A stretch of DNA of 64,000 nucleotides from Chaetorhynchus papuensis (Eukaryota > Chordata > Aves > Passeriformes > Rhipiduridae), in contig VWYX01001240.1 in the NCBI GenBank assembly GCA_013396525.1, positions 62,001-126,000 of the forward strand, given 5' to 3'. A model generated the notes under the pieces. That model saw only the letters and a list, made by a program, of their open reading frames with translations. It was not told the origin of the DNA and did not search any database. The position numbers and the translations under genes are program-made. Positions 1-13,700 of this stretch are shown here, in pieces (the first letter of the stretch is position 1; each line of letters opens with the position of its first letter).

Positions 1-1545
1 GCAGCAAGGTGTAACCCCCCAACACACCCCACTGTGTGGTAACACCAACATTCAGCTCAGCAAATGATATTTCCAGGCTCCTATCAGCAACAACTCTCAC
101 TTCACCAACTCCCCAAAGCCTTTTTGCCCTACCAGCCTCAAGCTCCACTGGTCACGGGATGGTCCCACCTGTTCATCTCCTCTCTGAACACGTGGGCAGG
201 GTTAGGAGCTCACCACAAGACAATTTTTCTGCTAACTTTAATTAACTGTGTGTTTGTGGCACACAAAGATGTTGCCTCATGGCAGGAAGTAACTCAAACC
301 ACAGAAACATTTCCTTTTCTCTTGAAATTTTAGCAGCAGGTTTTGGGGTCAGCCCCTTAGAAATGTAACAGTGTCTCTGACAGGTTTGTGTTAGAAGGTA
401 AAATGCGTGTTTTTTGCTGGGTGATTATCTGAAGGATGGGTTTTTTTGGCCCTTCAGAAAATTCTACCTGAACGTACCACCAAGGGCTGAGGTCAAGAGC
501 TACTCAGTCACTGGAGTAAAACAAAAGAAACAGAGGAACCATTTAATAAAATCCCTCAGAAGAATGAAAGCACTTGAGCAAAACCACTGCTAACGTGCAC
601 CGATGCACTTTTGGCAGAACTGAAGCAGCTGATGCAGATTTTTCTTTTTCCCCCAGCAACTGTTGGTGTTTGCTGGTGCCCCACCAACACCACTTGATGT
701 TTTAACAGATCCTTTTTATCACAAAATGGTCTCAATATAAATTTTGGGCCACAGGCAAAGCAGACTAAACACACAGAGTACGTCTGGCTGTCCACAAACA
801 AGAGGTTCTCTCATCTGCATCCTTTTTGCACTTGAAAAAAAGTGGAAGTTGTTAATTGTGGGCTTAAGTAAGAGTTCAGATTTATAGATTTAAAGCCTAT
901 CAAGTGTTAAATTGCTTTGCTAGACTAAGAAAATAGCTGATGCTGATGCAAGGAGTGGAAATACCATGAGTTTCTTTGTGGTATCCCCTATGTAGTTTGC
1001 TAGGAATATTTAACCCGAGTATGAAAAAATCCTTTTAAAAAGGAGTCCTCACACAAGCAAAGCCTTGGTTTTGAATGAGAACAAAAGGATCAGATCCTCT
1101 AATCAAAATCTCTCTGTTGCCACAATCTCCTTTGTGTTCTTGCAAGGATTTTCTTTGGACAAATGTAACAGAAATGTGGGTATGGATGGATCATGCAGGG
1201 AAACTCCACTCATTTCTGGAACCTAAGGAAAGCACATCATAAGACAGAGAGGCTGGGGAGCTACAGTGGTGTTCATCATTTCTGATAAGAAAAAAGAAAA
1301 AAAAAAGAAGTTTTCCTTATTCCTGTCTTGGTCCAACACTGTCAGTGATTCTTTTGTCTCTGCATCCCACACAGACTGATCACAGATTGATCTCATCAAT
1401 CCCATTTTACTCTGTGATCTCGGAAAGATCTGTGATCAGTTTTCATTTTAAACAAAATTTCACGTGTTTGGGAACAGGGTTCACACACAGGAACATTTTC
1501 TCCTAATGGGCCCATTGTGTTTTTCCTGCAGCTGGCAGAGTGTAA

Positions 1546-1564
1546 ACACACACACACACACACA
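1546..1564. repeat. (AC)n microsatellite
   Basis: Nine to ten uninterrupted AC units. Confidence 0.9.
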
Positions 1565-2929
1565 TAACAATTTATACCTTGGTTCCCACAGACCTTATTT
1601 TTCTTCTTCACTGGCTCCAGCTATTTCACACCTTTCCCATGACACAGCACAGTTTTGGGCATTGTATCTGGAGGGGAACCACCCTGCCATTAGCTCCTGC
1701 TGCTGCCTTTGCAGGGGGATTTCCCAGCAACCATTTGCTTCTCAATACACAATCACTTGAGCAACACTGAGCATTCTTCAGGGGTATTCCATAGGATTTT
1801 ATTTGTGAGCTGTATCCTTGATACTGAAGTACTAGGGTGTTTGTACTGCTGTGTCCTGAGGCTTGCCAGCTATTTTTCCTGCTGGTCCAATAACCCAAGG
1901 CACTCACCTTGGCCAAGAGTCGTGGTCTAACCTCAGATGTCAACTGAGTACCACACAGCTGCTTGCTCATTCCTCCCCCAGTGGGATGGGGAGAGGAGAA
2001 TCAGGACAAAAAATGTAAAAAAACCCCAAACTCACGGGTTGAGCTAAGAACAGTTTAATAATTGAAAATACTACTACTATTACTAATGGAGGGAGAAATA
2101 AACCCCGAGAGAAACAAGTGATGCACAACACACTATGAGCTGCTATGAGCTGAGGAGAACCCTCTCAACAGGCAAGTGAGAGGATGCTGAGGGAGAAGAT
2201 TTAGGAAGCCTGGAGGAAAAACATGAATCCGTATCAATGTGTTGACCTTTAAATTTAAGCCTTAAAAGACCGTGAGCAGTCTGAACAGTCACCCCCCGCC
2301 TCCCTCCCTCTTCTGAAGCTGTTTTAAGACTAAAATCACCTTGTGGAAATAGTTCTCCAGATCTGGAAGGAAACAGCTCCATTAACAGTTCAGCGATGCT
2401 TCAGCTGCTGTGAAAGATATTTTCCAGAGGAAGAACTGAAATTAACTGGAACATGAAATCCATGTGCAGTCCATAAAATACAAAAAGACCATTTCTAAGT
2501 CACAGTTTGCAATACAGAATCTCGGTCTGGCTGTGATGCATCTGTGCAGCACTTCAGTGAAGTTTTCCTCTGGGAGCATTAGCTGTGGCAATGTCATTAA
2601 AAACCCCCTCTGAGATTACTTTGCAATGGGAGCATTTCCATTTTCACTCCCTTTAAAGCAGCCATGTAGCCATTTCTGAAATTCTAGTGAGGAGCCTCTC
2701 CCCAAAAAGAGGTTTCCCTTACCTGCAGCAAATTTAGTGCTACTGAAACCCAGCAGCAGAGTTCCAAATTCCCTCAACACTTGCAATGGCTGCACCCCCC
2801 TGCAATGCCAGCTCCAAACTGCACCAGCTGAAGATGCCATCCAGCCCCTTGCTCAAAAAGGAGACCTTACTTGTCAGTAATTGCTGTTTATTTATCCAGT
2901 ATCTCTACCTCAGCTATTCAGCAGATCAC

Positions 2930-2933
<4 letters not shown>

Positions 2934-2997
<64 letters not shown>
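2934..2997 (+). repeat. 64-nt poly(A) run
   Basis: This is an uninterrupted A run. No retrotransposed coding sequence or target-site duplication is recognisable beside it, so it is called only as a homopolymer. Confidence 0.95.
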
Positions 2998-2999
<2 letters not shown>

Positions 3000-5900
3000 G
3001 CCATTTCCTGTAATTCAAGTTATATTTTATTGCTTAACATATTTTTCATAGATGCATAAAAATGCTGGGCAGTATTTACTGGATTGAATAACTACAAGAC
3101 AATTACACAAAAAAAAAGGAAACATTTCAGACTAAAAAAAAACCCAAACTAGTATTGACTTCAGAGAAGCTGAGAACACTCAGGGCTTGAAGATGTGCAA
3201 GGGTTTTATTCATGACTGCTGAGAGCAGACAGGGAAACCTTCATGATTTGGGTCCAGTAAACAAAGCAGAAAACCTTTTGCCTTTAGAGTTAAGGGTAGA
3301 GGGTAAATTTGCTCTTTTTATTGACTTATTTGCTCTGAAGGTTGCAAGCTGACACTGAGGGAGAGCAATGACTTCATGGCAATGAAGCTGCCCTTCAGCA
3401 GACACATAAAACATAATTATTACACAATGAAAAAGCCCAGATTTCCTGGTGGTGCTCAGGGCTTCAGGGCCAGGCTGTGCTGGATCCTGCTCAGTGCTCA
3501 GACCCCAGGCTGTGCCCCTGCCAGGCTCTGCCTTCGGACCTGAACTCCTCTCCCTTTATGCCAGTCAGACATGTAAAAGGCATGATTATGGCCATGGAGT
3601 TAATCTCCAATCAAAACATAAAAGCTTAGAAGTGAGAAGCAATGCAGCAAGAAATTGCAGTTAATTCTGAAGTGCTCATTCCCCTTCTCTTACTCACCTC
3701 TGGCTTTGCTCGCACCAATTCTTGGGAACACACAAAACCCAGATGCTCCAATCAACATTAACTGTTTTGACCATGCTAAGTGTGCCACCACCTTTGAAGC
3801 CTTTTGCACCTCTATGCCTTCATTTTCAAGGAAGGAATTTGCATTTTTGGCTGCCAGAGTCCCTCTGTTCTGAAGTTTTTTCATTTGCCTACCAGCCCTA
3901 TGGACTTGTGATTTCTCTACCTACTCCCCCTGAAGATGCACTACCCCCTTTCCATCCCCACGTTAACCAATAAATTGCAGAACTGTCACATTTTCAGCTT
4001 GCAAGTTATTTTGTAAAAGTCCTCAGAGTGCTTTAATTTTTTTTTTTAAAGTAGTTTATTTAAAGAGTGCTTGCAAGCTGTCACTGGCATGCAGTGTGTT
4101 CCCCTTCCTTGTATTTTGAGATCTGTGTGGGCATGTGACCTGGTGAAAATTTGGTGTAAGTTTGTCACCACAGCTTCACAAAAGCTTGCCTGACTCCAGA
4201 GCACCTGAGAAGAGCATTTAAATCTCTGAAGGATCTTTTTCCCCCCATGAAACAGAACAACCAAAGCCAATTTTAAGGCCTCACTCAGCAATGCTGCCTC
4301 CAAAAACGTCTCGAGCACACACTGACCTGCCAGGTTAGGGAGATCCTCCCATCTCCAGTTTCACCAAGTGTCACTTACTCATCTTTTTAATAACAGACTT
4401 CGGGGTGAAAAAACAGACAAAAGGTGACAAGCATTGGATTTCCTTTCCCTGCTGATCATCAAAGCCTGAACCTGGGCATCCCTGGCTGACTGCACTCCCC
4501 CTCTGGGGACACAGCTTTTATCAGGCACTGCACCTCCCATGTCCCTGAACTTCCAGTGTCCAACAGGGCTGAACTCCTCAGCCTCCCACTGCTCCTGGGC
4601 GTGGTGGTCACACAACAGCCAATTTCAGTTTTCTGAGTGACTAACTCCTACTTTGGGAGGAGTTCACTTGTGGGAGGTGGAACACACAAACTGGCTCTGT
4701 GACTGAGACGTTCACTCCCATACAACTAATAGGATGTAGAGTAAGAGTACGATATAAAAAGGTTCTCACCTCTGAGAATCCAAATGCTCTGGCTGCCTTT
4801 GTCATGGCTCACTCTGAACACGGGAAAGGATTTTTCACTTACCCCATAAACTCCTTGATGAACCAACTCTATCAGCACTGGACTCCTTGGACCCCTCTCT
4901 GCTTCCTACACTGCAGTGTCAACCTGTGGGACTGAGAGCCAGGGAGAGCTTTCCTCATTAGTGGAGCAAAGATTACTGAGCACGATTTTGATGCTCACGG
5001 TTGAGGCAAAATTGGCCTGGCACTGGCAGAAAGAAAGATCTCAGCCTAAGAGCCATGTAAAATTCTGTTCCTCAATTTCTCCAACCACAAGGCTGCCTGG
5101 CAGTGGCAGACACCCCTAGATCCACAGTCAGGAGGAATTTATGAGTGTGTCTGCACCCCCCTTTTCCTCAGGGGGGCTCCTGGGGCTGGTTCTGCAGCAT
5201 CACAGGGCTTACCAAGCTATGTAGGGTCTAACAGGCATCACAATACAGTACTGGGGGAAAAAATGTCAAATAGCAGAAAATTTACCTTCAACACAGAGGT
5301 AATTTTTTTTTAACTTCCTAGCCCTACTGTGATGTGCAAGCAGCCTTCAGACTGCCCAGAAAGCCACCTCTCCTGCCTATCTCAATTTGTGGATTCCATC
5401 AGCATCGAGAGTAAGTTTAAAAGCTGCAGCACCATCCATTCCAGCAGCATCCTCCCCTGCAGGTAGCCTGAAAACTTTCAGAATCCCTTACACCTTCTCT
5501 TCCTGTATCAACCTCCTCACTACTTTTATTGTCCTCTGCCTGCGTCAGCAGGACAAATCCCAGAGACTCTGCAAGGAAAACCAGTCCAGCACACTTGCAG
5601 CACATTAGCACACACAGCTTCATGGCTGAGTTGAGGTTGTTCAGAGAGGAGCTGGGGATTTAAGTGGCTCCAGCTGGTTGGTGATAAAAAGTTACATTAA
5701 AGATGCTAAACATCAGATGATGATGGGAGACCCCTTCCAACTCCACTGTGCTGGAGCAGCTGAGGGAGAGACCTGCAGTCACAAAGAGAAGTGGAAATGT
5801 CACACAGGTAACAGCTCTAAAAGAGGCTGAGAAAGGAGGAGAAGGTGGTGCCCATCACTGAGTGACAACGATGGCAAAATTCTGCATCTCAGAGAAAATG

Positions 5901-7739
5901 CCAGCTTGCAGCTGCAGAGCCAGAGCAGCAGCACAGCCCAGCTGCAGGAGCTGCTCCACACCCCCACTGAACAGTCTGTCAGCAGGACATGAGATAAATA
6001 CTCACTGAGACCCAGCACACCAAGCTCTGAAACACAAATGTCAGAAAACACATTTACACAATGACAGGGTTCAGCTGGGACCCAGACACACAATGGAAGT
6101 CATTCCCAAAGCCCCTGCACTTCCAGCACCACTGTGACAAACAGCTACCCAGGAAGGCCCTGTGCAATGGGAGATGCTGACTGCCAGGTGCCCTGCAGAC
6201 ACTGCTGTGCCTGAAAGGTTTGCCTGAGCCTTCTCAACATCCTGAACCACCCCTCCTCCTCTGCCACGTCTCGGACAATTACACCAATTTCTATTGCACA
6301 ACAGAAATCTATTGGTTTTTATTAAGATTATAAACCTAGGCTGACTTGAATATATCTCCTGATGTATCAATCTCAACAGGTAACCATTTCCAAGGTTTTA
6401 AAATAAGTATTAATTCCTGTTAGGCCCTCCTACAGGCTGACTCAAAACCACACTGTTCTGAAGGTGTAGATCCAGGTTGTGACAGTATTGATTTCACACA
6501 CTACTTCTCTCTCCCTTAAGACTCTCAGACAGCATGTAACTGAGCACTAAAGAATCCTTATAACCAAAAATCATCCCTTAAGACAAACAATTTAAGTGAT
6601 CTTCAGCCTGTTCTTCAAGAACTTTGAGCTGGCCCCAGTTCTTCCAAAATCACTGACTTTTCCCTTTGTACCTGCTCTCCACCCCTCCTGCCCAGCAACA
6701 GCCTGCAGAATCAAGAAAATTTACAGCCTCAAAAGGAATTGTTAAGTCTTTGGTAAAAAGCCAGTTTGGGAAAATTTTTTTTTGCTTCCCATCTTGTTCA
6801 CCAACTGAAAACTGAGGGAGTCTTCTTAATTTTGCAAGCTTTGTATGACTAGATGTAGAAGACACTGGCAAGTAATATTCATCACAGGAACTGAGCCCAA
6901 TTAAACATTTTCAGAAGAGCCCATGACAATCCCCAGTCTGGCCAGCCACAGACTATCTCCCTGCCTTTTAATACACAACTTTAAAAAGTAGACATTGTCC
7001 ATCTCTTGACACCACTGGACTCAGCTGGTAACACTGTTCAGACATTTAAATCAGAAATGTTTACACTTAGTGCCTAAACACTGCCCCAAGAACAGCAGAC
7101 CATTTCAGAATCTAATGATAATTTTATTTAAAAACCCCAAACCTTTATAACTCATTAAGGTTGGTGCCAAACTTGGCACTGGGACCAAGGTTTGCCAAAC
7201 AGCAGCAGCAGCAGCAAAGTACAGCTTCAGGATGCCAAGTCAAGGACATTTGAACAGCTCTGCTCAGTATCTTGCTGCAAGATAAATTGAGCAGAACTGT
7301 CCTTAGTGTACAGAAACCTCTGCTGATCTGCCATGGTCGGTTTGCTTTATTACCAGTATTGAAAGTAAGTCACGAACATAAAAGCAGCAAGAGAAGAAGT
7401 CAGACTGGCTGCAATTATTTCCTCCCCCCAGTCTTTCCTTCTCCTTCCCATGTTCTCTGTGAATAAAGAGACCAAAGTGTGTAAATACCATGTGAGAATG
7501 TAAATCACATCATACACTTGAAATTAATTTTAATTTATGTACAGTTACCATTCATGAATGCACACAGTCCCTGCAGTTACATTCTTTATAAGGTAAGTCT
7601 TCACTGTTCTCTACTGGATCTTCTGATGGAGAAACAGAAAGGAGAGGTGGAATCAAGGAGTAAGGAATGATCAGCCATGAAAAATTTGGGGAATATGAGT
7701 AGTAAATCTCAGAGAGTCTTCTATGAGGTTCCAGAAATA

Positions 7740-10700
7740 AATGGTGGCACCGTGTATATATTGCAATTTTATTTCATTCGCTCAAACAAAACGTTAGCAT
7801 GTAAGAAATTTAAAATGACACAATATGATAAAAATAGCAGAGAATGAACTGAGAAACTAAAAAGAAGATAAACCTAAATGCATGAAAAGTCAACATTCAT
7901 TAGTGAACAGCTTCAGTCTTTGATTGACACTTGATAACTTTAAAACAACGAACTGGAAATCATTGTGACTGTCTGAAGAGATTTCAGCACCAGCACTGAG
8001 GGTTTTACATTCAGTTGGTTTGCGGTTGACTCGGTAGCCACTTGTCTCTAGTGCAGGTTTATCACAGGTCAGATCACAGTGTTGAGGAAAGCAACGCCCT
8101 CCTGGCATTAGGAAGGATCCCTTAAACTGCCCTCAGCTTAAGACATCCATTGTACAAAAGCACAGAACCACCACAACATGGTTTTTTTGAAAGAACTTAA
8201 GTCACCAGTAAGCAAAATAATCGTAGCTTCTGCAGTTCATTTTCAATACTGAAATCTCTGGAAATGGTGCAACTGTCAGTAGGTCAGGAAATGTCTACAG
8301 TAATCTTTAATTCAATCCGATTTCCTGGAAAGAACCAGTTCTGCAGGTTGGGATTACAGAGAGTATGTATGTAGAAGCAGCACAAAAAGACAACATCTGT
8401 TCCTTTTTCTTTTAAACAGAAATCATGTTAATTGTAGACCAAGGCACAAAACGTTTAGTGCATAAGCCAGTTCCTTGCACAATCTAGAAGTTCAGCCTTT
8501 AATTTTGGACCACTTTTAGCCATCCATGCTATTCCACTATGGAACTCCTGAACCCTCCTAGAAACGAATCAAACGTGATTTCTGACAAGGGTAAACATCC
8601 TTACTGCTCAAAAAGTCTGTGTAAAACAAAAAGCTACATCAACAAAGATGAAAATGCCTCCTCTTGTTTTGAGAAAAACAGTACTTGACAAACTTGCTAT
8701 GGATTTTTTTCTTTTTAATGCCTTCAATAAATGCATGCAGGAAAAAAAAAAAAAATCTCCTCTTTAGTAAAAAAAAAAAATAATGGAGTTAGGCAATATT
8801 TCCACTGTCACCTTCCCTTAGAATCTGAACCTATAAAATCAGGCAATGTTTGAATGGGAGAAAAATTTCTTATTGAAGCCTTTCTGAAGCTCCTAAGTGC
8901 TGTTCTGCTTTGGTGTTCAGCACTCAAGACAGTCTGTTACTGAAAGCATCTGTCCCAGATGGAGCTGCATGTGCTTGTAAGCAAATCTCTCCACAAGTTC
9001 TAAGTAAACTTTTCTTCTGGATCAGCTTGGATCCCAAAGCAAACACAGCTTGGAAAAATGGACAGTGCAAAGGAAAAGGGAAGATTTTGATCCATATTCT
9101 TTGTCCAAAGCACTACAGAGCCAATTTGCAGAATTTCTACCCCACTGAACTTTTTACCACATCAAGGAACAAAATAAAAAAAAAAAAAATTTACACGCAT
9201 AAGATTGAAAACCCTGGGAAAGAGAGAGGTATCCCCTCCCCTAAAAATGATTCTCAAATTGTTGAGCAAAACCCATGGCATATCATTGCTGTTTTTCAGG
9301 GTTTGTGTCGCATGGAGCTGTGGGAGTTTTTTGTCGGTTTTGAGTTTTTTTTGGAAAGGAGGGTGGCAGATAAATTAGGAGGAGAAGGGGACATTTACTG
9401 GGACCTGATCATTCTCAAGTAACTACTGCTGTTCTGATTCATTGAACAACCAAAAAAAAGGGAGTCTCAGAAAAGAGTGAAGCAGAGGGTCATGGTGAAA
9501 AGGTGAAGGACAACGCACTTACACAGGGGCACCCTCAGCGAGTCGGATGCCCACGACGTTTTTTCTCTCACCGAGAAACGAGTTTGGCTCACCTGGGAGT
9601 TTCAGAACCATTACTGGAAGTATTACTGAATTTCAAATAGAAAAACTGAGAAAAGATACAAAAGGATCAAGTACCTGGTTCCATTAACATGGTTACTGAT
9701 AAAAGTCATGTTTTCCTCATTATTACACATGCCTGTAAGATGAAGAAAAAGTGTAGAAAGTAATAAAAATGTGTCACCTTCCCCCTCCCTCTTCCCACAT
9801 CTTCCTGGGCATAAATTAAGCCTTACAAATGAAAAGGCTACTCTGTGACATGCAAGTTTTCTTTTAATTAAAAAGCTGGCTGTGTTGTGTTACATTACAA
9901 AATGTCCACATGCATAAATCTAAAAAAAGCCCCAAAATCTACTGTAAATCTACAACATACTAATGATTTACATTTGACTGCTGATTCGCATTTATGTAGA
10001 AGTCTTAGATTTGGTAAAGCATCGTAACAATGTAGGAAGGCATCTACATCTTTAAACTCTGGACTGTATTTGCTTTTTTTTTTTTTTTTAATTTTCCTAG
10101 AAAATTGCATGAAGGCTAACTAGAGAGGCTTCCTATCATAAAATCCCAAAATCCTGATATGCCATCACCGTCTAGGTCACCCTTACTTACAAATATTGCC
10201 CTTGAGAAGCGCGCGTCTCTAATTGCTCCTTGTTTTGTGAACCGAACCTCTACACATCTGATCTCTTAAATTACTCATGGAAATACCAGATATGATAGGA
10301 AGACAAACCTGAGATACATTTGAAGTACAACAGTATAACTTGCTAACTCCTTCATTAATAAAGAAAACCTCTCTGAAAAGCCTTCCCAAGCTTTTTTTTG
10401 TTGTTGTTTGTTTTTTTTTTTTTGTCTTAACAACAAATTCTGAAACATGTGCAATTTTTATCTTGACATGAGTAGACTTCAAAGCACTGTGATCTTGTCT
10501 GATAGATGTAGGAATTTCTGCATAATCATTACAGTAACTTTAAGAGTCTTTTCCACCCTGCTGTAAAGGTCAGAAAAAAGCTGCAAACTAGGAGGGGAAT
10601 AGCATTATCACCAGAGTGACGTCTGAAGCTTTTCAGAATAGGTTGTTTCTCCCTCCTTCCAAGTGTCTGTCTGTCTGTCTCCGTTTTCTTCTAACAGCTC

Positions 10701-10760
10701 ACAAAACGTAGTCAGTTTTATATCAAGTTAAAGAGTCACATCGGCTTAGTACGAGTCTTT
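7740..10760 (-). other. ENAH: Probable ENAH 3' untranslated region (distal limit uncertain)
   Basis: The sequence follows the TAG stop on the minus strand. It is AT-rich and has no gene-like ORF. Minus-strand AATAAA motifs are seen at 7768-7773, 7346-7351 and 7123-7128, and an ATTAAA variant near 9863. I cannot tell which is used. The 7768 site would give a UTR of about 3 kb, reasonable for this gene. A 170-codon plus-strand ORF at 8910-9422 runs through an A-rich stretch and resembles nothing I know. Confidence 0.45.
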
Positions 10761-10778
10761 CTATGCAGTATTGGACTT
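10761..10778 (-). CDS. ENAH: ENAH exon 15: remaining end of the terminal coding exon (apparently incomplete)
   Basis: The minus strand reads AAG TCC AAT ACT GCA TAG, that is KSNTA-stop, the universal C-terminus of Mena, 1.1 kb after exon 14. The exon should start by completing an Ala codon and then encode IRQELS. Instead the bases directly upstream are a pure (CT)n tract. The only nearby AG is within CTCAAG, and using it puts the exon in the wrong frame (V then QYCIERLVLS). Either about 20 nt were lost next to the microsatellite in the animal, or the assembly collapsed there. The call of the tail is firm; the exon structure is not. Confidence 0.75.
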   Translation of the reverse strand, partial: KSNTA

Positions 10779-13700
10779 GAGAGAGAGAGAGAGAGAGAGA
10801 GCAGAGAGAGAGAGAGAGAGAGAGAGTTAGCAGATCAGACAGAGCCAGGGCAGGAAGCTGGAACACACAACTGACCCCCCCAAAGCAGGCTCACCCTGCT
10901 CTGACAACCTGAATAATCTACAGCTGAGGCAGCCCCACGTGGCTTCACACAAGTGGCATTATCAACCAGGCATTACCCTTCTGCTTCCTGTAAAACTTCT
11001 GTTAAAAATCTTCATTTTTAGTTCCCACCTCCAGCAAGCCTGTGGCCTTACCTAGTGACAGCCAGCACTGCTGGGATTAGCAAGGAGCATATGTGGGGGC
11101 TCATTTATTTTAATTTTCTTTGTTTAAGAGCAGCCTCAGGGCCCTGTTTGCACTGCACTGTTCTAAAAAAATGTGGTACAGCACAGCACAAAAAAATACA
11201 GGGAAAAGCACTACTTTCTCTGTAGTCCCAAACCAGCCAGATATTTCTACAATGTCACTTGATGACATTCAATATTTTATCAGCAGTGGTATTAGATTAA
11301 TATGACTTTTTTTTCTTCCCCATACTTTATTTTGGTACATTCCATTAAGCCAATTAAAAAAAAAAAAGGCCCACCAAGGTAGTAAATCATACACAGATTT
11401 CTGTTTAATTCCTGACAGGTGGACCTTTAAGATTATGCTTTCTCAATGACTTCCCTTAACTACATAGGAAAATAACTTCTGTAAAAATAAAAATGAAAAC
11501 CACGAGAATTCTTTTCTTTGACTCTTACGTTACAGATCAAAGAGGTGACTGAAGGCTGGAAGAACAGTTCTACTCTGACTATTACTAGTTTTGAAATACA
11601 TACCTCAGCAGCTCTGGATTATTTCAAAACAACCCACCTACCTAAGGATAACTTCAAATCTCTCAAATACAGCATCACTTCAACCACTCTTAAAAGACCC
11701 TACTTGGTGTCAATGTTCTACTGAAACAAAGCCCCCAGGAGAGAAATCACTGAAGCCCATCAGTTGGAACAGGTCTGGCACCAATGGTTTGCCACCAGAC
11801 TAAGAACAAAGCAACTTTTGCCAATAAATCACTCTCAGGCTACCAACATGTTGTATTTACATTTTAAAGCACCTGCAGCTACTCTAAAACTGAGCAGCAG
11901 CAGGGGAAAAGAATACTTACCATCAATGAGTTCTTCCTTTAATTTCGTTAGCTCCTTCCTCATTTCATCTAAAATGTCCTGCAATGTGTCACAGCATAAA
12001 TAATAGATCAGCAAACAGATTCGTTTTGCCATCTGCAAATTTCTGTGGAGAGAAATCCAGAATTCTCCCACTACAATCCTTCCCATTAATCCTTAACCCT
12101 TCTGAAACATATAACCCACCTCTCAGCTTCCAAGTTCATCCTCAAAACCTAAGGCATCTCTAGAGCATTATTAGTGCAGGTACAATGCAGAAAAAAACAT
12201 CCCTAGAAGACACACAAATTGTTTCCCATAGAATTTATGAGGGGGGAAGTGATGCCTTAGGTTTTAACTTTTATATTTTTCAAATCCTGTACTGCCCAGT
12301 GTGTAACTCTGAAGTTTCTTGTATCCTGTTCATTTCTCCCCTCTCGTGCTGGGCAGACACAACAAAGCCTCTCTGGGCCTGCTCTCCAAGGGCACCCAGA
12401 CCAACCTAGGCCCAAAAAGTATAAACCAAAGAGTCTCTGAGGGGGGCAAGCTGAGGGGAAATTACATCATTAAACTGAGGCTTTAATTGGAGAATTAACC
12501 CTGATGTGCAAATGAACCAAACCTATAAAGGTGTGAAGAACTCATGACCTGGGGTCCATCTTGGGGTCCATTTTGGCAGCAGCCTCTGGCTCCCCAGGGG
12601 TACCTTTGAATGCCTTTCCAATAAATACCCACCTTTATTCCCTTTACTCCTGTCTAGTCTCTGTTTTTAGGAGGCCTCTTAAGGCATCAGAAGGGATAAG
12701 AGTAAGAAAGCTTTGCTACAGGTGAAATGTGATGTGGAATGCAAAGAAAGGAGCTAACGAAACACCACAAGCCAAGGAAGTATGCCAAGAAAAAAAAAGA
12801 AAAAAGAAAAAAGGAGTAATCAAGGTATCAAGGTCCCAGTCCCAGTGGAATGTGAGGGAATGAAGGCAACAGGGGGAAGTGCTGTCCCTGCTTGCTATTT
12901 TTGCCATCCTTTCCTCCAAGCTCCTCCAGAACCACTCACCAGGCCAGAACTGATCCCTAACCCAATCCAAAGCCAACCCCTCTGTGGGGACATGTTCTAG
13001 AAGCAGCTAAAAGTTGCTACCAAAGTGAAAGCGGCTCTGGAACCACCCACCGAGCTGCAGCCTGCACCAGAGTCTCCCTCCCCACCTGGGGATGGGCCCA
13101 TTGATCCAAACACCACTTGGAGATCCTTCACCTCCACAATTCCCACAGGACTCCTCTGCTCTTGGCCTGGATAACTACACAAAAGGCAACGTCTCTGGAT
13201 GCTCTTCTGCCACCAAACTTGTGACCACGGGTGCTCCCATCTGATATTAAAACATGGTGACATTTGTTCTGCTAGAGCTGCCCCAAGGGCTCATTGCTTG
13301 TTTGGATACAGAGAAGGAAAGGTTTTCCAGGCAAACTAAATTTCCCAGTTCCATCTATAATGGCAACACCATCCTGTGTGTGCTGCCTAATGCAAAAGAA
13401 AGAGCTTGGTGAGAAACTAATGGGGCTGGCTATGCCACCATCCCACAGCTCCAGCTCCTAAGAATACTGGCACATGCCTGGGCAAAAATAAAGAGTAGTC
13501 ATCAATAAATCATTAATGTTTGGAACTGGCTAACAAAACAGTGAGAAGTTGGTATTGGACAGCTGCAAGTCCTTACACCCAAGTTACAGAGCCATCTTTT
13601 TTAAAGCATTATACACATACCTGCTTCAATCTGTCATAATCTAGGCCTTCTGACTGTACTCCGTTGGCACTGGGCTGTCCCGTTGGTGTAGATTTTGGTC

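Larger units (their letters stand above)
1..7739. other. Intergenic sequence downstream of ENAH (or distal 3' UTR)
   Basis: I see no supported gene here. ORFs are all under about 115 codons and have no recognisable family. It holds a (CA)n tract (1546-1564), a 64-nt A run (2934-2997) and unique AT-rich to moderately GC-rich DNA (5.1-6.3 kb is the most GC-rich part). Part of it may be 3' UTR if ENAH uses the more distal AATAAA motifs. Confidence 0.6.

Noticed and set aside
5700..5770. Possible CR1 fragment (GGGAGACCCCTTCCAACTCC)
   Set aside because: Only a short match to a common motif, with no flanking CR1 sequence.
8910..9422. 170-codon plus-strand ORF antisense to the ENAH 3' UTR
   Set aside because: No recognisable domain, a lysine run from an A-rich stretch, skewed composition and no promoter signal; length alone is not enough in AT-rich UTR DNA.
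11835..11920. Read-through of exon 14 giving a tail GKYSFPLLLL
   Set aside because: The donor GTAAGT is near consensus and the tail has no similarity to known Mena ends.
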